Assembly: GCA_018649725.1 (NCBI GenBank)
Contig: JABIHH010000016.1
Coordinates: 35,415 to 99,414, forward strand
Direction: 5' to 3'
DNA from: Rhodospirillaceae bacterium
GTDB lineage: Bacteria; Pseudomonadota; Alphaproteobacteria; Rhodospirillales; UBA2165
Length of the DNA stretch: 64,000 nt
Shown piece after piece: positions 44,462 through 53,672 of the stretch. The notes under the pieces were generated by a model. The model saw nothing but the letters and a program-made list of their open reading frames with translations, was not told where the DNA came from and searched no databases. The translations under genes were made by a program, and so were the position numbers. The stretch's first letter is position 1, and every line of letters starts with the position of its first letter.

Positions 44462-45622
44462 GTGACTAAAGTAGAAACACCCGAGTCTTATAATTTATCC
44501 GACTATTTGTCGTCCATTGATGAAATTATCGATGATGCCCGCAATGGTCGGATGTTTATTCTTGTTGATGATGAAGATCGTGAAAATGAGGGTGACCTCG
44601 TTATTCCAGCTCAGATGGCGACGCCCGATGCAATCAACTTTATGGCGACCCATGGCCGCGGCCTGATCTGCCTCGCTCTTACCCAAAAACGCGTCGAAGA
44701 ACTCGGCCTCCCGGCGATGAGTGCCAACAATAAAATGCGCCATGAAACGGCTTTTACGGTTTCAATTGAAGCCAAAGAAGGGGTCACGACAGGGATCTCG
44801 GCCGCCGACCGCGCTCGCACGATTGCGACGGCGATCGATTCCACTAAAGGGATTGATGACATCGCCTCGCCCGGTCATGTCTTTCCCTTAGCCGCCAGAG
44901 ATGGCGGCACGCTTGTCCGCACCGGCCATACCGAGGCTTCTGTCGATATCGCCCGCTTAGCCGGCCTGACGCCTGGCGGTGTGATCTGTGAAATTATGAA
45001 AGATGACGGCACCATGGCGCGTATGCCTGATCTCGTCGCCTTCGCTCAGAAACATGGCCTCAAAGTCGCGACGATTGCAGATTTGATTGAATACCGATTG
45101 CGCAATGACCGTATCGTCAAACCAAGCCTTACCTCGACTATCAATACGATTGGTGGCGGCGAATTTAAATCCATGGTTTTTGTCAACCAAGCCGATCAAA
45201 GCGAACATATGGCCTTGGTAAAAGGCGATGTCTCTGACAATGGGCCGGTCATGGTCCGCATGCATTCTTTTAATATGTTCGATGATATTTACAGCGCTGA
45301 AAAAACACTGGAACTCCATAAGGCAATGGAGATGATCGAACGAGAAGGGCGGGGCGCTGTGGTTATGTTGCGCAATCCGAGCCGAACTTTCATCAGTGAT
45401 CGAATCCAGCAAGAGCAATCAGAACCGGGGCACACATTTAGAGGTTATGGTATTGGTGCTCAGATATTATTGGATCTCGGCATCCATGAGATGATTGTGC
45501 TGTCAAATACCGAGCAAACCTTGGTCGGCCTTGAAGGCTATGGTCTCACAATTGTCGAGCGGCGAGCGATCAAAATAAGCAAAGATTCGCCAACACCGGT
45601 GCGGGATGGTTTCTATGAGTAA
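44462..45622 (+). CDS. ribB: DHBP synthase fused to a degenerate GTP cyclohydrolase II-like domain (RibBX type)
   Basis: 386 residues. Residues 1-215 are a full 3,4-dihydroxy-2-butanone-4-phosphate synthase: DDEDRENEGDLVIPA, THGRGLICL and RTGHTEASVDIARLAG. The C-terminal half has the RibA fold but not its zinc site: where cyclohydrolase II has three cysteines after the VRxHS motif, this reads VRMHSFNMFDDIYSAEK. So only RibB activity is expected, with GTP cyclohydrolase II encoded elsewhere. This matches the RibBX variant known in Proteobacteria. GTG or earlier starts were not needed. Confidence 0.9.
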   Translation: MTKVETPESYNLSDYLSSIDEIIDDARNGRMFILVDDEDRENEGDLVIPAQMATPDAINFMATHGRGLICLALTQKRVEELGLPAMSANNKMRHETAFTVSIEAKEGVTTGISAADRARTIATAIDSTKGIDDIASPGHVFPLAARDGGTLVRTGHTEASVDIARLAGLTPGGVICEIMKDDGTMARMPDLVAFAQKHGLKVATIADLIEYRLRNDRIVKPSLTSTINTIGGGEFKSMVFVNQADQSEHMALVKGDVSDNGPVMVRMHSFNMFDDIYSAEKTLELHKAMEMIEREGRGAVVMLRNPSRTFISDRIQQEQSEPGHTFRGYGIGAQILLDLGIHEMIVLSNTEQTLVGLEGYGLTIVERRAIKISKDSPTPVRDGFYE

Positions 45623-46037
45623 AATTTTAATTGTTGAAGCACGTTTTTACGAAGACATTGCCGATCAGCTTGGTGCCGGAGCGGTTAAGGTTATCGAAGA
45701 GGCCGGGTTGAGCGTCGACCGAGTTGATGTGCCGGGTGTTTTTGAAGTCCCCGCCGCCGTTAAAAAGGCCTGGGGTACCGGCGATTATGTCGGCGTTGTC
45801 ACGCTCGGCTGTGTCATTCGCGGGGCCACCGATCACTATGATCATATCTGCCGAGAAGTGAGCCGCGCGCTGATGGATTTGAGCATTAATGACAGCATGC
45901 CGCATGGCTTTGGTATTCTCACCTGCGAAAATCGCGACCAGGCTTGGGAACGTGCCAATGTTGAAGACCGGGATATCGGTGGTAGGGCAGCGGTTGCATG
46001 CTTGCGTATGCTTGATATCCACAAAGAGTTTGGTTGA
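45615..46037 (+). CDS. ribH: 6,7-dimethyl-8-ribityllumazine synthase
   Basis: 140 residues. IVEARFYEDIADQL, VPGVFEVPAAVKKA and the catalytic-His region GATDHYDHICREVSRAL are typical. The start at ATG 45615 overlaps the end of ribB by 8 bases. The enzyme joins the butanone phosphate and the pyrimidine to form lumazine and builds icosahedral or pentameric assemblies. The nusB ATG overlaps its TGA stop by one base. Confidence 0.95.
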   Translation: MSKILIVEARFYEDIADQLGAGAVKVIEEAGLSVDRVDVPGVFEVPAAVKKAWGTGDYVGVVTLGCVIRGATDHYDHICREVSRALMDLSINDSMPHGFGILTCENRDQAWERANVEDRDIGGRAAVACLRMLDIHKEFG

Positions 46038-46531
46038 TGTCCAAAAGTAAAAAACGCGACCCTCGCTCGACCAGCGTTGCCCGCCTGACAGCGGCCCAGG
46101 GTCTCTACGAAATGGAGATTACCGGCGCTTCGCTCGACGCTATTTTGATGGATTTCTTGGCGAGCCGCTGGAAAGATCAAGATGCCCTGCCTGATGAAGA
46201 TGGCGAGATTGCCGAACTCGCAGAGCCAGACAAAAAGAAATTCGGTGAGATTGTTAAAGGCGTTTACGAAAACAAAAAGCAGATCGATGAAATTTTGGCC
46301 GGCGCACTATCAGAAGGCCACGATTTACAAAAACTCGATGTGCTCTTGCGATCGATGTTGCGGGCAGCTGCTTACGAGATGTTTTTCCTGACCAAAGTGC
46401 CAGTTCGCGTGGTGATTAATGAATATGTCGACCTCGCCCATGCTTTTTATGCTGAGAACGAACCCTCTTTGGTAAACGGAGTTCTGGACCGCATTGCTAA
46501 AGTTGTCCGGGGACAGGAGTTAGAGAACTAG
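46037..46531 (+). CDS. nusB: Transcription antitermination factor NusB
   Basis: 164 residues, all helical. STSVARLTAAQGLYEMEITG begins the RNA-binding helix and RVVINEYVDLAHAFY is the C-terminal signature. Acts with NusE/S10 on rRNA boxA. A TTG one codon earlier is also possible, but the ATG touching the ribH stop is preferred. ribH-nusB-thiL order is standard. Confidence 0.94.
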   Translation: MSKSKKRDPRSTSVARLTAAQGLYEMEITGASLDAILMDFLASRWKDQDALPDEDGEIAELAEPDKKKFGEIVKGVYENKKQIDEILAGALSEGHDLQKLDVLLRSMLRAAAYEMFFLTKVPVRVVINEYVDLAHAFYAENEPSLVNGVLDRIAKVVRGQELEN

Positions 46532-46552
46532 TTTCCAATTGAGGTGACTATT

Positions 46553-47536
46553 TTGACCAATAGACCGAGCGAATTTGATCTCATCGCCACCTATTTTGCA
46601 CCGCTGAGCGCCTCCGAGCCGGGGGCTTTTCAACTTAGTGATGACGCCGCTATTGTCACACCACCCCCTGGGCAAAGCCTTGTTGTAACCACGGACGCCT
46701 TGGTCGAGGGTGTGCATTTTCTTAGCTCTGATGCTCCTGAAGACATCGCCGCAAAATTACTCAGAGTGAGTTTATCGGACCTCGCCTCAATGGGCGCGCG
46801 CCCGGCCTCTTATTCGCTCGCGATTGCCGTTCCCGCTGGTATCACCTCTGAATGGTTCAAAGCATTTTCACAAAATTTGGCAGAGGATCAGCAAGAATTC
46901 GCAATTACTTTGATTGGCGGCGACACGGTTTCTACGACGGGGCCGCTGACACTTTCACTTAACGCGATGGGCTTTGTCGAAACCGGGAACGGGTTGCGGC
47001 GAAATGGGGCACAAATTGGCGACGACATTTGGGTCTCCGGCACTATCGGTGATGGTGCGCTCGGTCTCCTCGTCGCTAAAGCTGAGTTAACCGACCTCAA
47101 AAGTTCGCAATCGGATTATCTCTTGTCGCGCTACCGGAGACCTGAACCACGCTTAAAACTTGGCCTGGAACTCCTTGATAGGGCTCATGCTGCAATAGAT
47201 ATTTCGGACGGTCTCATTGCCGATTTGGGTCATATTTGCGAGACATCAACAGTAGGTGCAGAAATTAATATTGCCGACCTCCCTTTGTCAGATGCCGCCG
47301 CAGCAGCACTTTCACGTGAGCCTGATTTAATTGATTTGGTTCTAGGGGGCGGGGATGACTATGAGCTTCTTTTTACGGCGCCAAGTTCATTTGAGCCCGA
47401 TGTTCCCTCCCTAAAAAAGCGGACGGAGACCTCGCTCACCAAAATCGGTTCAATTACTGACACGCCATCGATTCGCATTTTTGATCAAAATGGCGGGGAA
47501 TATTCGCCGGTTAAAAAAGGATTTACCCACTTTTAA
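46553..47536 (+). CDS. thiL: Thiamine-monophosphate kinase
   Basis: 327 residues, PurM-like fold. SEFDLIATYFAPL at the start, LSDDAAIV with the metal aspartates, TTDALVEGVHF and LGGGDDYELLFTAP are ThiL motifs. Phosphorylates TMP to the active cofactor TPP. TTG 46553 is chosen because GAGG lies eight bases before it; a GTG at 46544 is in frame but has no ribosome-binding site. 47537-47621 has no gene. Confidence 0.93.
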   Translation: MTNRPSEFDLIATYFAPLSASEPGAFQLSDDAAIVTPPPGQSLVVTTDALVEGVHFLSSDAPEDIAAKLLRVSLSDLASMGARPASYSLAIAVPAGITSEWFKAFSQNLAEDQQEFAITLIGGDTVSTTGPLTLSLNAMGFVETGNGLRRNGAQIGDDIWVSGTIGDGALGLLVAKAELTDLKSSQSDYLLSRYRRPEPRLKLGLELLDRAHAAIDISDGLIADLGHICETSTVGAEINIADLPLSDAAAAALSREPDLIDLVLGGGDDYELLFTAPSSFEPDVPSLKKRTETSLTKIGSITDTPSIRIFDQNGGEYSPVKKGFTHF

Positions 47537-47621
47537 TTTAACCAAATACAAATTAGGTTAAATTTAATGTTTTTAAACTTACACTATTGCTCACAACCAC
47601 AACTAATTTGGTCCATGTTCA

Positions 47622-48107
47622 ATGCCTAAACTTCTCATCATTATTCTGGCTGTTTGCATTTTGGCTGCCGGTGGCGGTGTCACCGTCATGCAGCAAATGG
47701 AACTGGGACCTTTCACGAAAGAGGCGGAAGCCACGCCCGAGGAAAAAGCTGCCGCTGCTGCTGCGGCTCATCGTAAAAAAATGTTGGAGCCTCCCCGCTA
47801 TGTCACGATGGAACCACTATTAATCCCTATATTTCAAGGAGATATCGTGGCGGCGACCATTCAAATTCAAGTTCAATTAGAAACCAGAGGCGACAACGAG
47901 TCGATCATAAGCAAACAAATGCCGCGTCTCAAAGACGCCTATATTCGCGATTTACATTCTTACGTACCGCGCCTTCTTCGTAAAAATAAGGAATTGGATC
48001 TTGCTGCACTCAAGCGCCGCTTGATGATTATCGGATCCAGAACAATCGGCAAAGGTTTGATTGATGGCGTGCTTGTTCAATCTGCATTGAACAGAAAATT
48101 ACGGTAA
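47622..48107 (+). CDS. FliL-like membrane-anchored protein
   Basis: 161 residues: a single N-terminal transmembrane helix (about 3-22), an Ala/Glu-rich linker (30-55) and a periplasmic domain with RYVTMEPLLIPIFQGD, IQIQVQLETRGDN and PRLKDAYIRDLHSYV, the pattern of FliL stator-associated proteins. It is 50 residues shorter in the linker than some FliL and is not in a flagellar cluster. FliL proteins brace MotAB stators; motAB are 13 kb away in this window. Call is by resemblance only. Confidence 0.6.
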   Translation: MPKLLIIILAVCILAAGGGVTVMQQMELGPFTKEAEATPEEKAAAAAAAHRKKMLEPPRYVTMEPLLIPIFQGDIVAATIQIQVQLETRGDNESIISKQMPRLKDAYIRDLHSYVPRLLRKNKELDLAALKRRLMIIGSRTIGKGLIDGVLVQSALNRKLR

Positions 48108-48288
48108 AATCCCACCCCTTTAGTTGAAATTCCACCATTTGAATAGAGCCGTGATTTGCAGTTGATTTACCCGGTCGCATCTGGCATGTTCCCGGCGAAA
48201 AATCAGCACCCGCTTAATAATTAGAAGTGTAGGGGAGGGTGTTCTTCCATTCAATATTACGGTTTCAACCAACTAAGGGTTAAACGAC

Positions 48289-50385
48289 ATGTCTAATGTT
48301 TCAATGTTGATCATCGCTTGCGGTGTCATCGGACTACTTTATGGTATTTATGCCATTCGTTCCGTACTTGCAGCACCTGCCGGTACAGAAAAGATGCAAG
48401 AAATTGCTGCGGCTATTCAAGAAGGTGCAAGCGCTTATCTTAACCGTCAATACACAGCTATCGCGGTTGCCGGTGTTGTTATCGGTGTTGTGCTTGGCTT
48501 CCTTTTAGGTGGCACGGTTGCTATTGGCTTTGCCATTGGCGCGATCCTGTCGGGTGTTGCCGGTTATATCGGCATGAACGTCTCCGTTCGAGCCAATGTG
48601 CGAACTGCTGAAGCAGCGCGCTCAGTTGGACTTGCCGAAGGCCTCTCGATTGCGTTTAAATCGGGTGCCGTCACAGGCATGTTGGTTGCCGGTCTCGCTC
48701 TACTTGGCATCATCGGCTATTGGCTGGTTCTCAAAGGCATGATCGACACCTCCAGTAAAGAAGGTATGCGCCATGTTCTAGAAGCCCTTGTCGGCCTCGC
48801 CTTCGGCGCTTCCTTGATTTCCATCTTCGCCCGTCTCGGCGGCGGCATCTTTACCAAAGGTGCCGATGTTGGTTCAGACCTAGTTGGTAAAATCGAAGCT
48901 GGTATCCCTGAAGATGATCCCCGCAACGCTGGCGTGATCGCCGATAACGTTGGTGACAACGTTGGCGACTGTGCAGGTATGGCTGCAGATTTGTTCGAAA
49001 CATATGTCGTGACGGTCGTCGCAACAATGTTGTTGGCCGCAGCGTTCTTCTCTGGCGCAGCCCAAGAAACCATGATGACCTTTCCGCTTTTGATTGGTGC
49101 AGCCAGCATCATCGGGTGTGTGGTTGCTACCTTCTTTGTAAAACTTGGATCCAGCAACTCCATCATGGGTGCGTTGTATAAAGGCTTCTTTGCCAGCGTC
49201 ATCATTTCAGCCATTTTGATCGCTGTCCTTATCAATTGGCAGTTTGGCTTTGATGCAAAATTCGAAGCAAACGGTACAACAATCACCGGCATGGATTTGT
49301 TTATCTCTGCTTTGGTTGGTTTGGTCGTAACAGCTTTGATCGTTTGGATCACCGAATACTATACTGGTACAGATTATCGTCCAGTTAGAAGTATTGCGAA
49401 AGCTTCTGAAACAGGTCACGGCACGAACGTCATTCAAGGTCTTGCGGTTTCCATGGAGGCAACTGCGCTGCCTGTTATCGTTATCTGCGCTGGCATCATC
49501 GTTGCGTTCCTAACAGCTGGTCTGTTCGGCCTTGCAATCGCTGCAACCTCAATGTTGGCTTTGGCTGGTATGGTTGTCGCTCTTGATGCCTTTGGTCCGG
49601 TTACTGATAATGCGGGCGGCATTGCAGAAATGGCTGATCTTCCAGAAGACGTTCGTAAGACTACGGATGCTTTGGATGCGGTTGGTAACACCACAAAAGC
49701 TGTCACCAAAGGCTATGCAATTGGTTCCGCTGGATTGGCTGCGTTGGTTCTGTTTGCAGCGTTTACCGCGGATCTCGAATTGCTATTCCCAAGTCTTAAA
49801 ATCAACTTCTCTTTGAGTAACCCATATGTTGTTGTTGGTCTCTTCATCGGTGGTATGATTCCCTACCTCTTTGGTGCACTGGGCATGATGGCGGTTGGTC
49901 GTGCTGGTGGCGCAATTGTTGAAGAAGTTCGTCGTCAGTTCCGGGAAATTCCTGGCATCATGGAAGGTACTGCAAAACCAGAATATGGTAAATGTGTCGA
50001 TATTCTGACGAAGGCAGCGATCAAAGAGATGATTATTCCATCCATTCTGCCAATTGCCGCACCTTTCGTCATTTACTTCGTCGTCAACATGATTGCCGGC
50101 CAAGCGGCTGGTCTTGCAGCACTCGGTGCTTCACTGATGGGTGTTATTGTTACCGGCATCTTTGTTGCTCTGTCCATGACGTCCGGCGGCGGTGCTTGGG
50201 ACAATGCCAAGAAGTATGTTGAAGATGGTAATCATGGTGGTAAGGGCTCTGAAGCTCACCACGCGGCCATCACAGGTGATACGGTCGGTGATCCTTATAA
50301 GGATACCGCTGGTCCAGCTGTGAACCCGCTGATTAAGATCATGAACATCGTTGCAATTTTGCTGCTGGCCATTTTGGCAGCTTAA
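48289..50385 (+). CDS. hppA: Proton-translocating membrane pyrophosphatase
   Basis: 698 residues with about 16 transmembrane helices. The pyrophosphate site is [19 protein letters not shown] (about residue 220), and [16 protein letters not shown] and [18 protein letters not shown] follow. The Lys in GNTTKA (about residue 468), rather than Ala, marks the potassium-independent type. Couples pyrophosphate hydrolysis to proton export. The 181 bases upstream have no obvious gene. A very strong terminator follows. Confidence 0.95.
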   Translation: MSNVSMLIIACGVIGLLYGIYAIRSVLAAPAGTEKMQEIAAAIQEGASAYLNRQYTAIAVAGVVIGVVLGFLLGGTVAIGFAIGAILSGVAGYIGMNVSVRANVRTAEAARSVGLAEGLSIAFKSGAVTGMLVAGLALLGIIGYWLVLKGMIDTSSKEGMRHVLEALVGLAFGASLISIFARLGGGIFTKGADVGSDLVGKIEAGIPEDDPRNAGVIADNVGDNVGDCAGMAADLFETYVVTVVATMLLAAAFFSGAAQETMMTFPLLIGAASIIGCVVATFFVKLGSSNSIMGALYKGFFASVIISAILIAVLINWQFGFDAKFEANGTTITGMDLFISALVGLVVTALIVWITEYYTGTDYRPVRSIAKASETGHGTNVIQGLAVSMEATALPVIVICAGIIVAFLTAGLFGLAIAATSMLALAGMVVALDAFGPVTDNAGGIAEMADLPEDVRKTTDALDAVGNTTKAVTKGYAIGSAGLAALVLFAAFTADLELLFPSLKINFSLSNPYVVVGLFIGGMIPYLFGALGMMAVGRAGGAIVEEVRRQFREIPGIMEGTAKPEYGKCVDILTKAAIKEMIIPSILPIAAPFVIYFVVNMIAGQAAGLAALGASLMGVIVTGIFVALSMTSGGGAWDNAKKYVEDGNHGGKGSEAHHAAITGDTVGDPYKDTAGPAVNPLIKIMNIVAILLLAILAA

Positions 50386-50406
50386 AGCGACTTGTTTTAA
50401 GATACT

Positions 50407-50443
50407 AAAAAAGCCCCGGGGGAATTCCTCCGGGGCTTTTTTT
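50407..50443. terminator. Strong bidirectional intrinsic terminator after hppA
   Basis: GCCCCGG (50413-50419) pairs with CCGGGGC (50430-50436), extended inward by GGG/CCT (one G-U pair) with an AATT loop, and flanked by A6 on the left and T7 on the right. It ends hppA and can end bamE from the other strand. Confidence 0.92.
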
Positions 50444-50461
50444 ACATCTAGCGTAATACGG

Positions 50462-50947
50462 CTAATTGTCGATGATGGTTCCGGCACCACCGCCACCGCC
50501 TTCAAACCGTCCAACATTACCAAATAATTGCTTTAAAATCGTCATTTCCTGGCCGGCCGTTGGCGTTACGCGGTCTACCATTTCAATGTCTCTCGCTTCT
50601 TTGAGGCCAATCGCCTTTAATTCTTTCACGATTCCCTTTTCGTTAAAGCGGATAATGATGACTTTTCGTTCAACGACCTTAGGCTCGAAGAAGGCCTTTG
50701 TCTCGGTCCGCTCACTGATGTAGTACCAGCTCTCACCTTTGAACAGTTCGGTACTGGAAGGCGAGCCGATGAGTTCGATGACATCGCGCTTGTTTACCTG
50801 ACCCACTTCGATATTGGCGAGCAAATCTGGATCCGGGAGATTGCCGCGGCTTGCCACGCGCGGCGCACAAGCCGTGACGGACAAGGCGACAACACCTGCG
50901 AGGACAATTTTGCCAATTTTAGGGGAGCTGAAAAATTTCGTTTGCAT
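50462..50947 (-). CDS. bamE: Outer-membrane assembly lipoprotein BamE (SmpA/OmlA)
   Basis: 161 residues. Lipoprotein signal with lipobox VTAC (Cys about residue 27). The BamE fold is visible in IEVGQVNKRDVIELIGSPSS and the following ESWYYISERTETKAF strands. It is a small subunit of the BAM complex that inserts beta-barrel proteins. The glycine-rich C-terminus is unusual but harmless. Divergent from the bc1 chaperone gene, the usual alphaproteobacterial pair. Confidence 0.9.
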   Translation of the reverse strand: MQTKFFSSPKIGKIVLAGVVALSVTACAPRVASRGNLPDPDLLANIEVGQVNKRDVIELIGSPSSTELFKGESWYYISERTETKAFFEPKVVERKVIIIRFNEKGIVKELKAIGLKEARDIEMVDRVTPTAGQEMTILKQLFGNVGRFEGGGGGAGTIIDN

Positions 50948-51064
50948 TCGAGGTAAATTTCTCTCAATTACCGGTTTGAAAACATCTATTATAAGCTAAG
51001 TGATGTCGTTTCTAAGGCAATCTGTCAATGAGTTCTTTGGCAGCTGCTTCATTCGGTGAGGAAT

Positions 51065-51604
51065 ATGGGAATATTAGCATTTTTTGGGCTCAAGAAGTAC
51101 AACACTTCAATCTATGAGCTCTATGGTCAGATCGTTGCCCAAGCACGTCAAGAGCCCTTCTACACGCGCTTAGGTGTGCCGGACACGGTTAATGGTCGAT
51201 TTGATTTGATATCGCTGCACATCTATATCGTCATGCGTCGATTGAAGGATTTGGGTGAAGAGGGGGGAAAACTCTCGCAAGACCTGTTCGATGTGATGTT
51301 TGCCGATATGGATAAAAATATGCGTGAGATGGGCATTGGCGATCTTCGTGTCGGTAAAAAGATTAAAGCTCTTGCGACCGCATTTTATGGACGAATCAAA
51401 GCCTATGATGAAGGAATAGACGGACATGAAGGGGCAAGTTTGACCGAAGCCCTAAAACGTAATCTTTATCTCGAAACGGATCCGACGGAGCAACAGGTAC
51501 AAAAAGTTGCCGATTACGTAATGCAGGAAATATCAAATTCAGAGCACTGGAGCCTTGCAAATCTACAACAACCCGAAATTTCCTTCGGCAATATACCCGA
51601 GTAA
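51065..51604 (+). CDS. Ubiquinol-cytochrome c chaperone family protein (CBP3-like)
   Basis: 179 residues. YELYGQIVAQARQEPFYTRLGVPDT and FDLISLHIYIVMRRLKDLG are the family signature; members assist assembly of cytochrome b in the bc1 complex in mitochondria and are conserved in alphaproteobacteria. ATG 51065 with GGTGAGG just upstream is preferred over GTG 51056. The DUF177 gene follows 5 bases later. Confidence 0.9.
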   Translation: MGILAFFGLKKYNTSIYELYGQIVAQARQEPFYTRLGVPDTVNGRFDLISLHIYIVMRRLKDLGEEGGKLSQDLFDVMFADMDKNMREMGIGDLRVGKKIKALATAFYGRIKAYDEGIDGHEGASLTEALKRNLYLETDPTEQQVQKVADYVMQEISNSEHWSLANLQQPEISFGNIPE

Positions 51605-51609
51605 AGACC

Positions 51610-52191
51610 ATGATTGATAACGAACAAGAAATATCCCCCGAGACTTCTGAAATAACGGAAGACATTGCACCGGAACTTTCCCGTGTCATTAAGGTCGATG
51701 CCTTAAAAGGCGATCATTTTGAGTTAGAAATAACGGCAAATGAAGAGGAACGGTTAGCTTTAGCGACCCGGTTTGATCTAATCGACCTTAAATTTTTGAC
51801 GGCTAGCCTGGTTTTTACGTTTCCGCCTACGAAATCAGATATCCATGTAAAAGCGAATTTTAAGGCGGCGGTCATTCAACGCTGCGGCGTTACCTTAGAG
51901 CCTGTTCCAGCTGATATCGAGGGCGAATTCTGGTGCGATTATTCTCAAGAGTTCTCAACAGAAGATGTTGAAATCATTGAGTTTGATGAGCAAACCGAAG
52001 ACCCTCCCGAAGCCATCGTTGACGGCGAATTTGACGTTGGAATTATGCTGACGGAGCAGTTTGGTCTTGAGCTAGACCCGTTTCCACGCGCCCCCGAGGC
52101 AGATTTCGATGCGATAAGAAAAGCGACAAATGGCAAATTAGACGACCCCGATAGCAATAATCCGTTTGCAGTCTTAAAAAAACTCAAGTAA
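51610..52191 (+). CDS. YceD/DUF177 family protein
   Basis: 193 residues, acidic. The conserved core includes VKANFKAAVIQRCGVTLEPVP (single Cys kept) and PEAIVDGEFDVGIMLTEQFG; the C-terminus has the short basic end LKKLK. In several bacteria this gene precedes rpmF and the products are linked to 23S rRNA or ribosome accumulation. rpmF is next after 154 bases that contain no feature I can name. Confidence 0.88.
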   Translation: MIDNEQEISPETSEITEDIAPELSRVIKVDALKGDHFELEITANEEERLALATRFDLIDLKFLTASLVFTFPPTKSDIHVKANFKAAVIQRCGVTLEPVPADIEGEFWCDYSQEFSTEDVEIIEFDEQTEDPPEAIVDGEFDVGIMLTEQFGLELDPFPRAPEADFDAIRKATNGKLDDPDSNNPFAVLKKLK

Positions 52192-52345
52192 ACGAGTGCC
52201 AGAATTCAATTGGGGTCGTGAGTAAGGAGCGTTCATTCGGCTTGCCGAATGTCGCAAATTGTTTTAAACACCTTCTCCGCCACGATGGAAACTTCCAAAT
52301 AGATTTGGCAGATTAACTCGTTTTTAGAATTAGAGAGAAATAGCT

Positions 52346-52531
52346 ATGGCTGTTCCTAAGAAGAAAATATCAAAATCCCGTCGGAACATGCGTCGTGCGC
52401 ATGATTCCCTTACCACTGCAGCACAGACAGAATGTGAGAATTGCGGTGAAGTAAAACGTCCTCACCATGTTTGTGGTTCTTGCGGCTATTATGATGGCCG
52501 TGAAGTCGTGGAAATCGATTCCGTCGCTTAA
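52346..52531 (+). CDS. rpmF: Ribosomal protein L32
   Basis: 61 residues. [20 protein letters not shown] is the L32 N-terminus, and the C-terminal zinc ribbon keeps both CxxC pairs (CENC and CGSC), so this is the zinc-binding form. Preceded by AGAGAGAAATAG. Typically co-transcribed with plsX and fabH. Confidence 0.97.
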   Translation: MAVPKKKISKSRRNMRRAHDSLTTAAQTECENCGEVKRPHHVCGSCGYYDGREVVEIDSVA

Positions 52532-52598
52532 ACTGTTTCATTTAGCAGTAAAATAGCTCACTATCTTTTTAGGGAGCTAGCATAGGGAGCACGGTCCG

Positions 52599-53672
52599 TT
52601 GACAGATGTGATTACCGTATCAATTGACGGTATGGGAGGGGATAATGCCCCCGACATGATTGTTGGCGGCATTGAGCTTGCTTCTTCACATGCTGATGAT
52701 GTGCGCTACCTATTGTTTGGTGATGAAGCTCAGCTTCAACCTCTCTTAGATCAGCATCCTAAAGCCAAAGCCGTTTGCGAAATTCGCCATACGACGGATG
52801 TCGTCACGATGGACGATAAGCCAACGGCCGCTTTGCGGTCGGGCAAGAACTCTTCCATGCGTCTCGCCATTGATGCCATCAAAAGCGGTGAAGCCTCTGC
52901 GGTCGTATCAGCCGGCAATACCGGTGCCTTGATGGCCATGGCGACAGTCGTCCTTAGAATGCTGCCTGGCATTAGCCGTCCAGCCATTGTGACAAGCTTT
53001 CCAACCCAGCGCGGCGACAGCGTTATGCTGGATCTCGGCGCAAACATAGAATGTGATGCAGAGAATCTGGTGCAATTTGCTGTCATGGGTGAAGTTTTTG
53101 CCCGCAATGAGTTGGATATCGAACAGCCTTCAATTGGCATTTTAAATGTCGGCGTCGAAGGCCTTAAAGGAAACGATTCGGTTAAAAAGGCTGCGGCGAT
53201 CCTTCAGGCTTCGGATTTACCGATTAAATTTCATGGCTTTATCGAGGGCGATGATATTGGTAAAGGCACTGTCGATGTAATCGTTACCGATGGATTTACC
53301 GGTAATATAGCCCTTAAAACGGCCGAAGGTACGGCAAAAATGATCACCTTCTTTTTGAAGAAGTTTCTCGTTGGCAGCCTCATTTCTAAGATTGGTGCGT
53401 TAATCGCACGCCCCGCACTCGAAAGATTTCGTGCGCATTTTGACCCGCGTCGTTATAACGGTGCCATGCTCGTTGGCCTTAACGGCGTATGCGTTAAAAG
53501 TCATGGCGGTACCGATGCTCTCGGTTTTGCCCATGCGATTGAGGCCGGCGTCAAACTTGTACGGCGCGATTTCAACGAAGTGATTAAAGAAGACCTTGGT
53601 CATCTGATCGCCGAGAATGAAATAAATGCTGAAAAACCTGATAATCAAGAACCACAATCGGCTACTGCATAA
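52599..53672 (+). CDS. plsX: Phosphate acyltransferase PlsX
   Basis: 357 residues. ISIDGMGGDNAPDMIVGG-like N-terminus (VSIDGMGGDNAP), VVSAGNTGALMA, DLGANIECDAENL and TDGFTGNIALKTAEGTAK match PlsX, which makes acyl-phosphate from acyl-ACP for phospholipid synthesis. The start is TTG; AGGGAGC lies about 10 bases before it. Its TAA is directly followed by the fabH ATG. Confidence 0.95.
   Translation: MTDVITVSIDGMGGDNAPDMIVGGIELASSHADDVRYLLFGDEAQLQPLLDQHPKAKAVCEIRHTTDVVTMDDKPTAALRSGKNSSMRLAIDAIKSGEASAVVSAGNTGALMAMATVVLRMLPGISRPAIVTSFPTQRGDSVMLDLGANIECDAENLVQFAVMGEVFARNELDIEQPSIGILNVGVEGLKGNDSVKKAAAILQASDLPIKFHGFIEGDDIGKGTVDVIVTDGFTGNIALKTAEGTAKMITFFLKKFLVGSLISKIGALIARPALERFRAHFDPRRYNGAMLVGLNGVCVKSHGGTDALGFAHAIEAGVKLVRRDFNEVIKEDLGHLIAENEINAEKPDNQEPQSATA

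Noticed and set aside
48717..49352. 211-residue minus-strand open frame inside hppA
   Set aside because: It lies antisense to the highly conserved pyrophosphatase; the translation is low-complexity (Ala/Pro/Ser/Thr-rich) with no recognisable motif.
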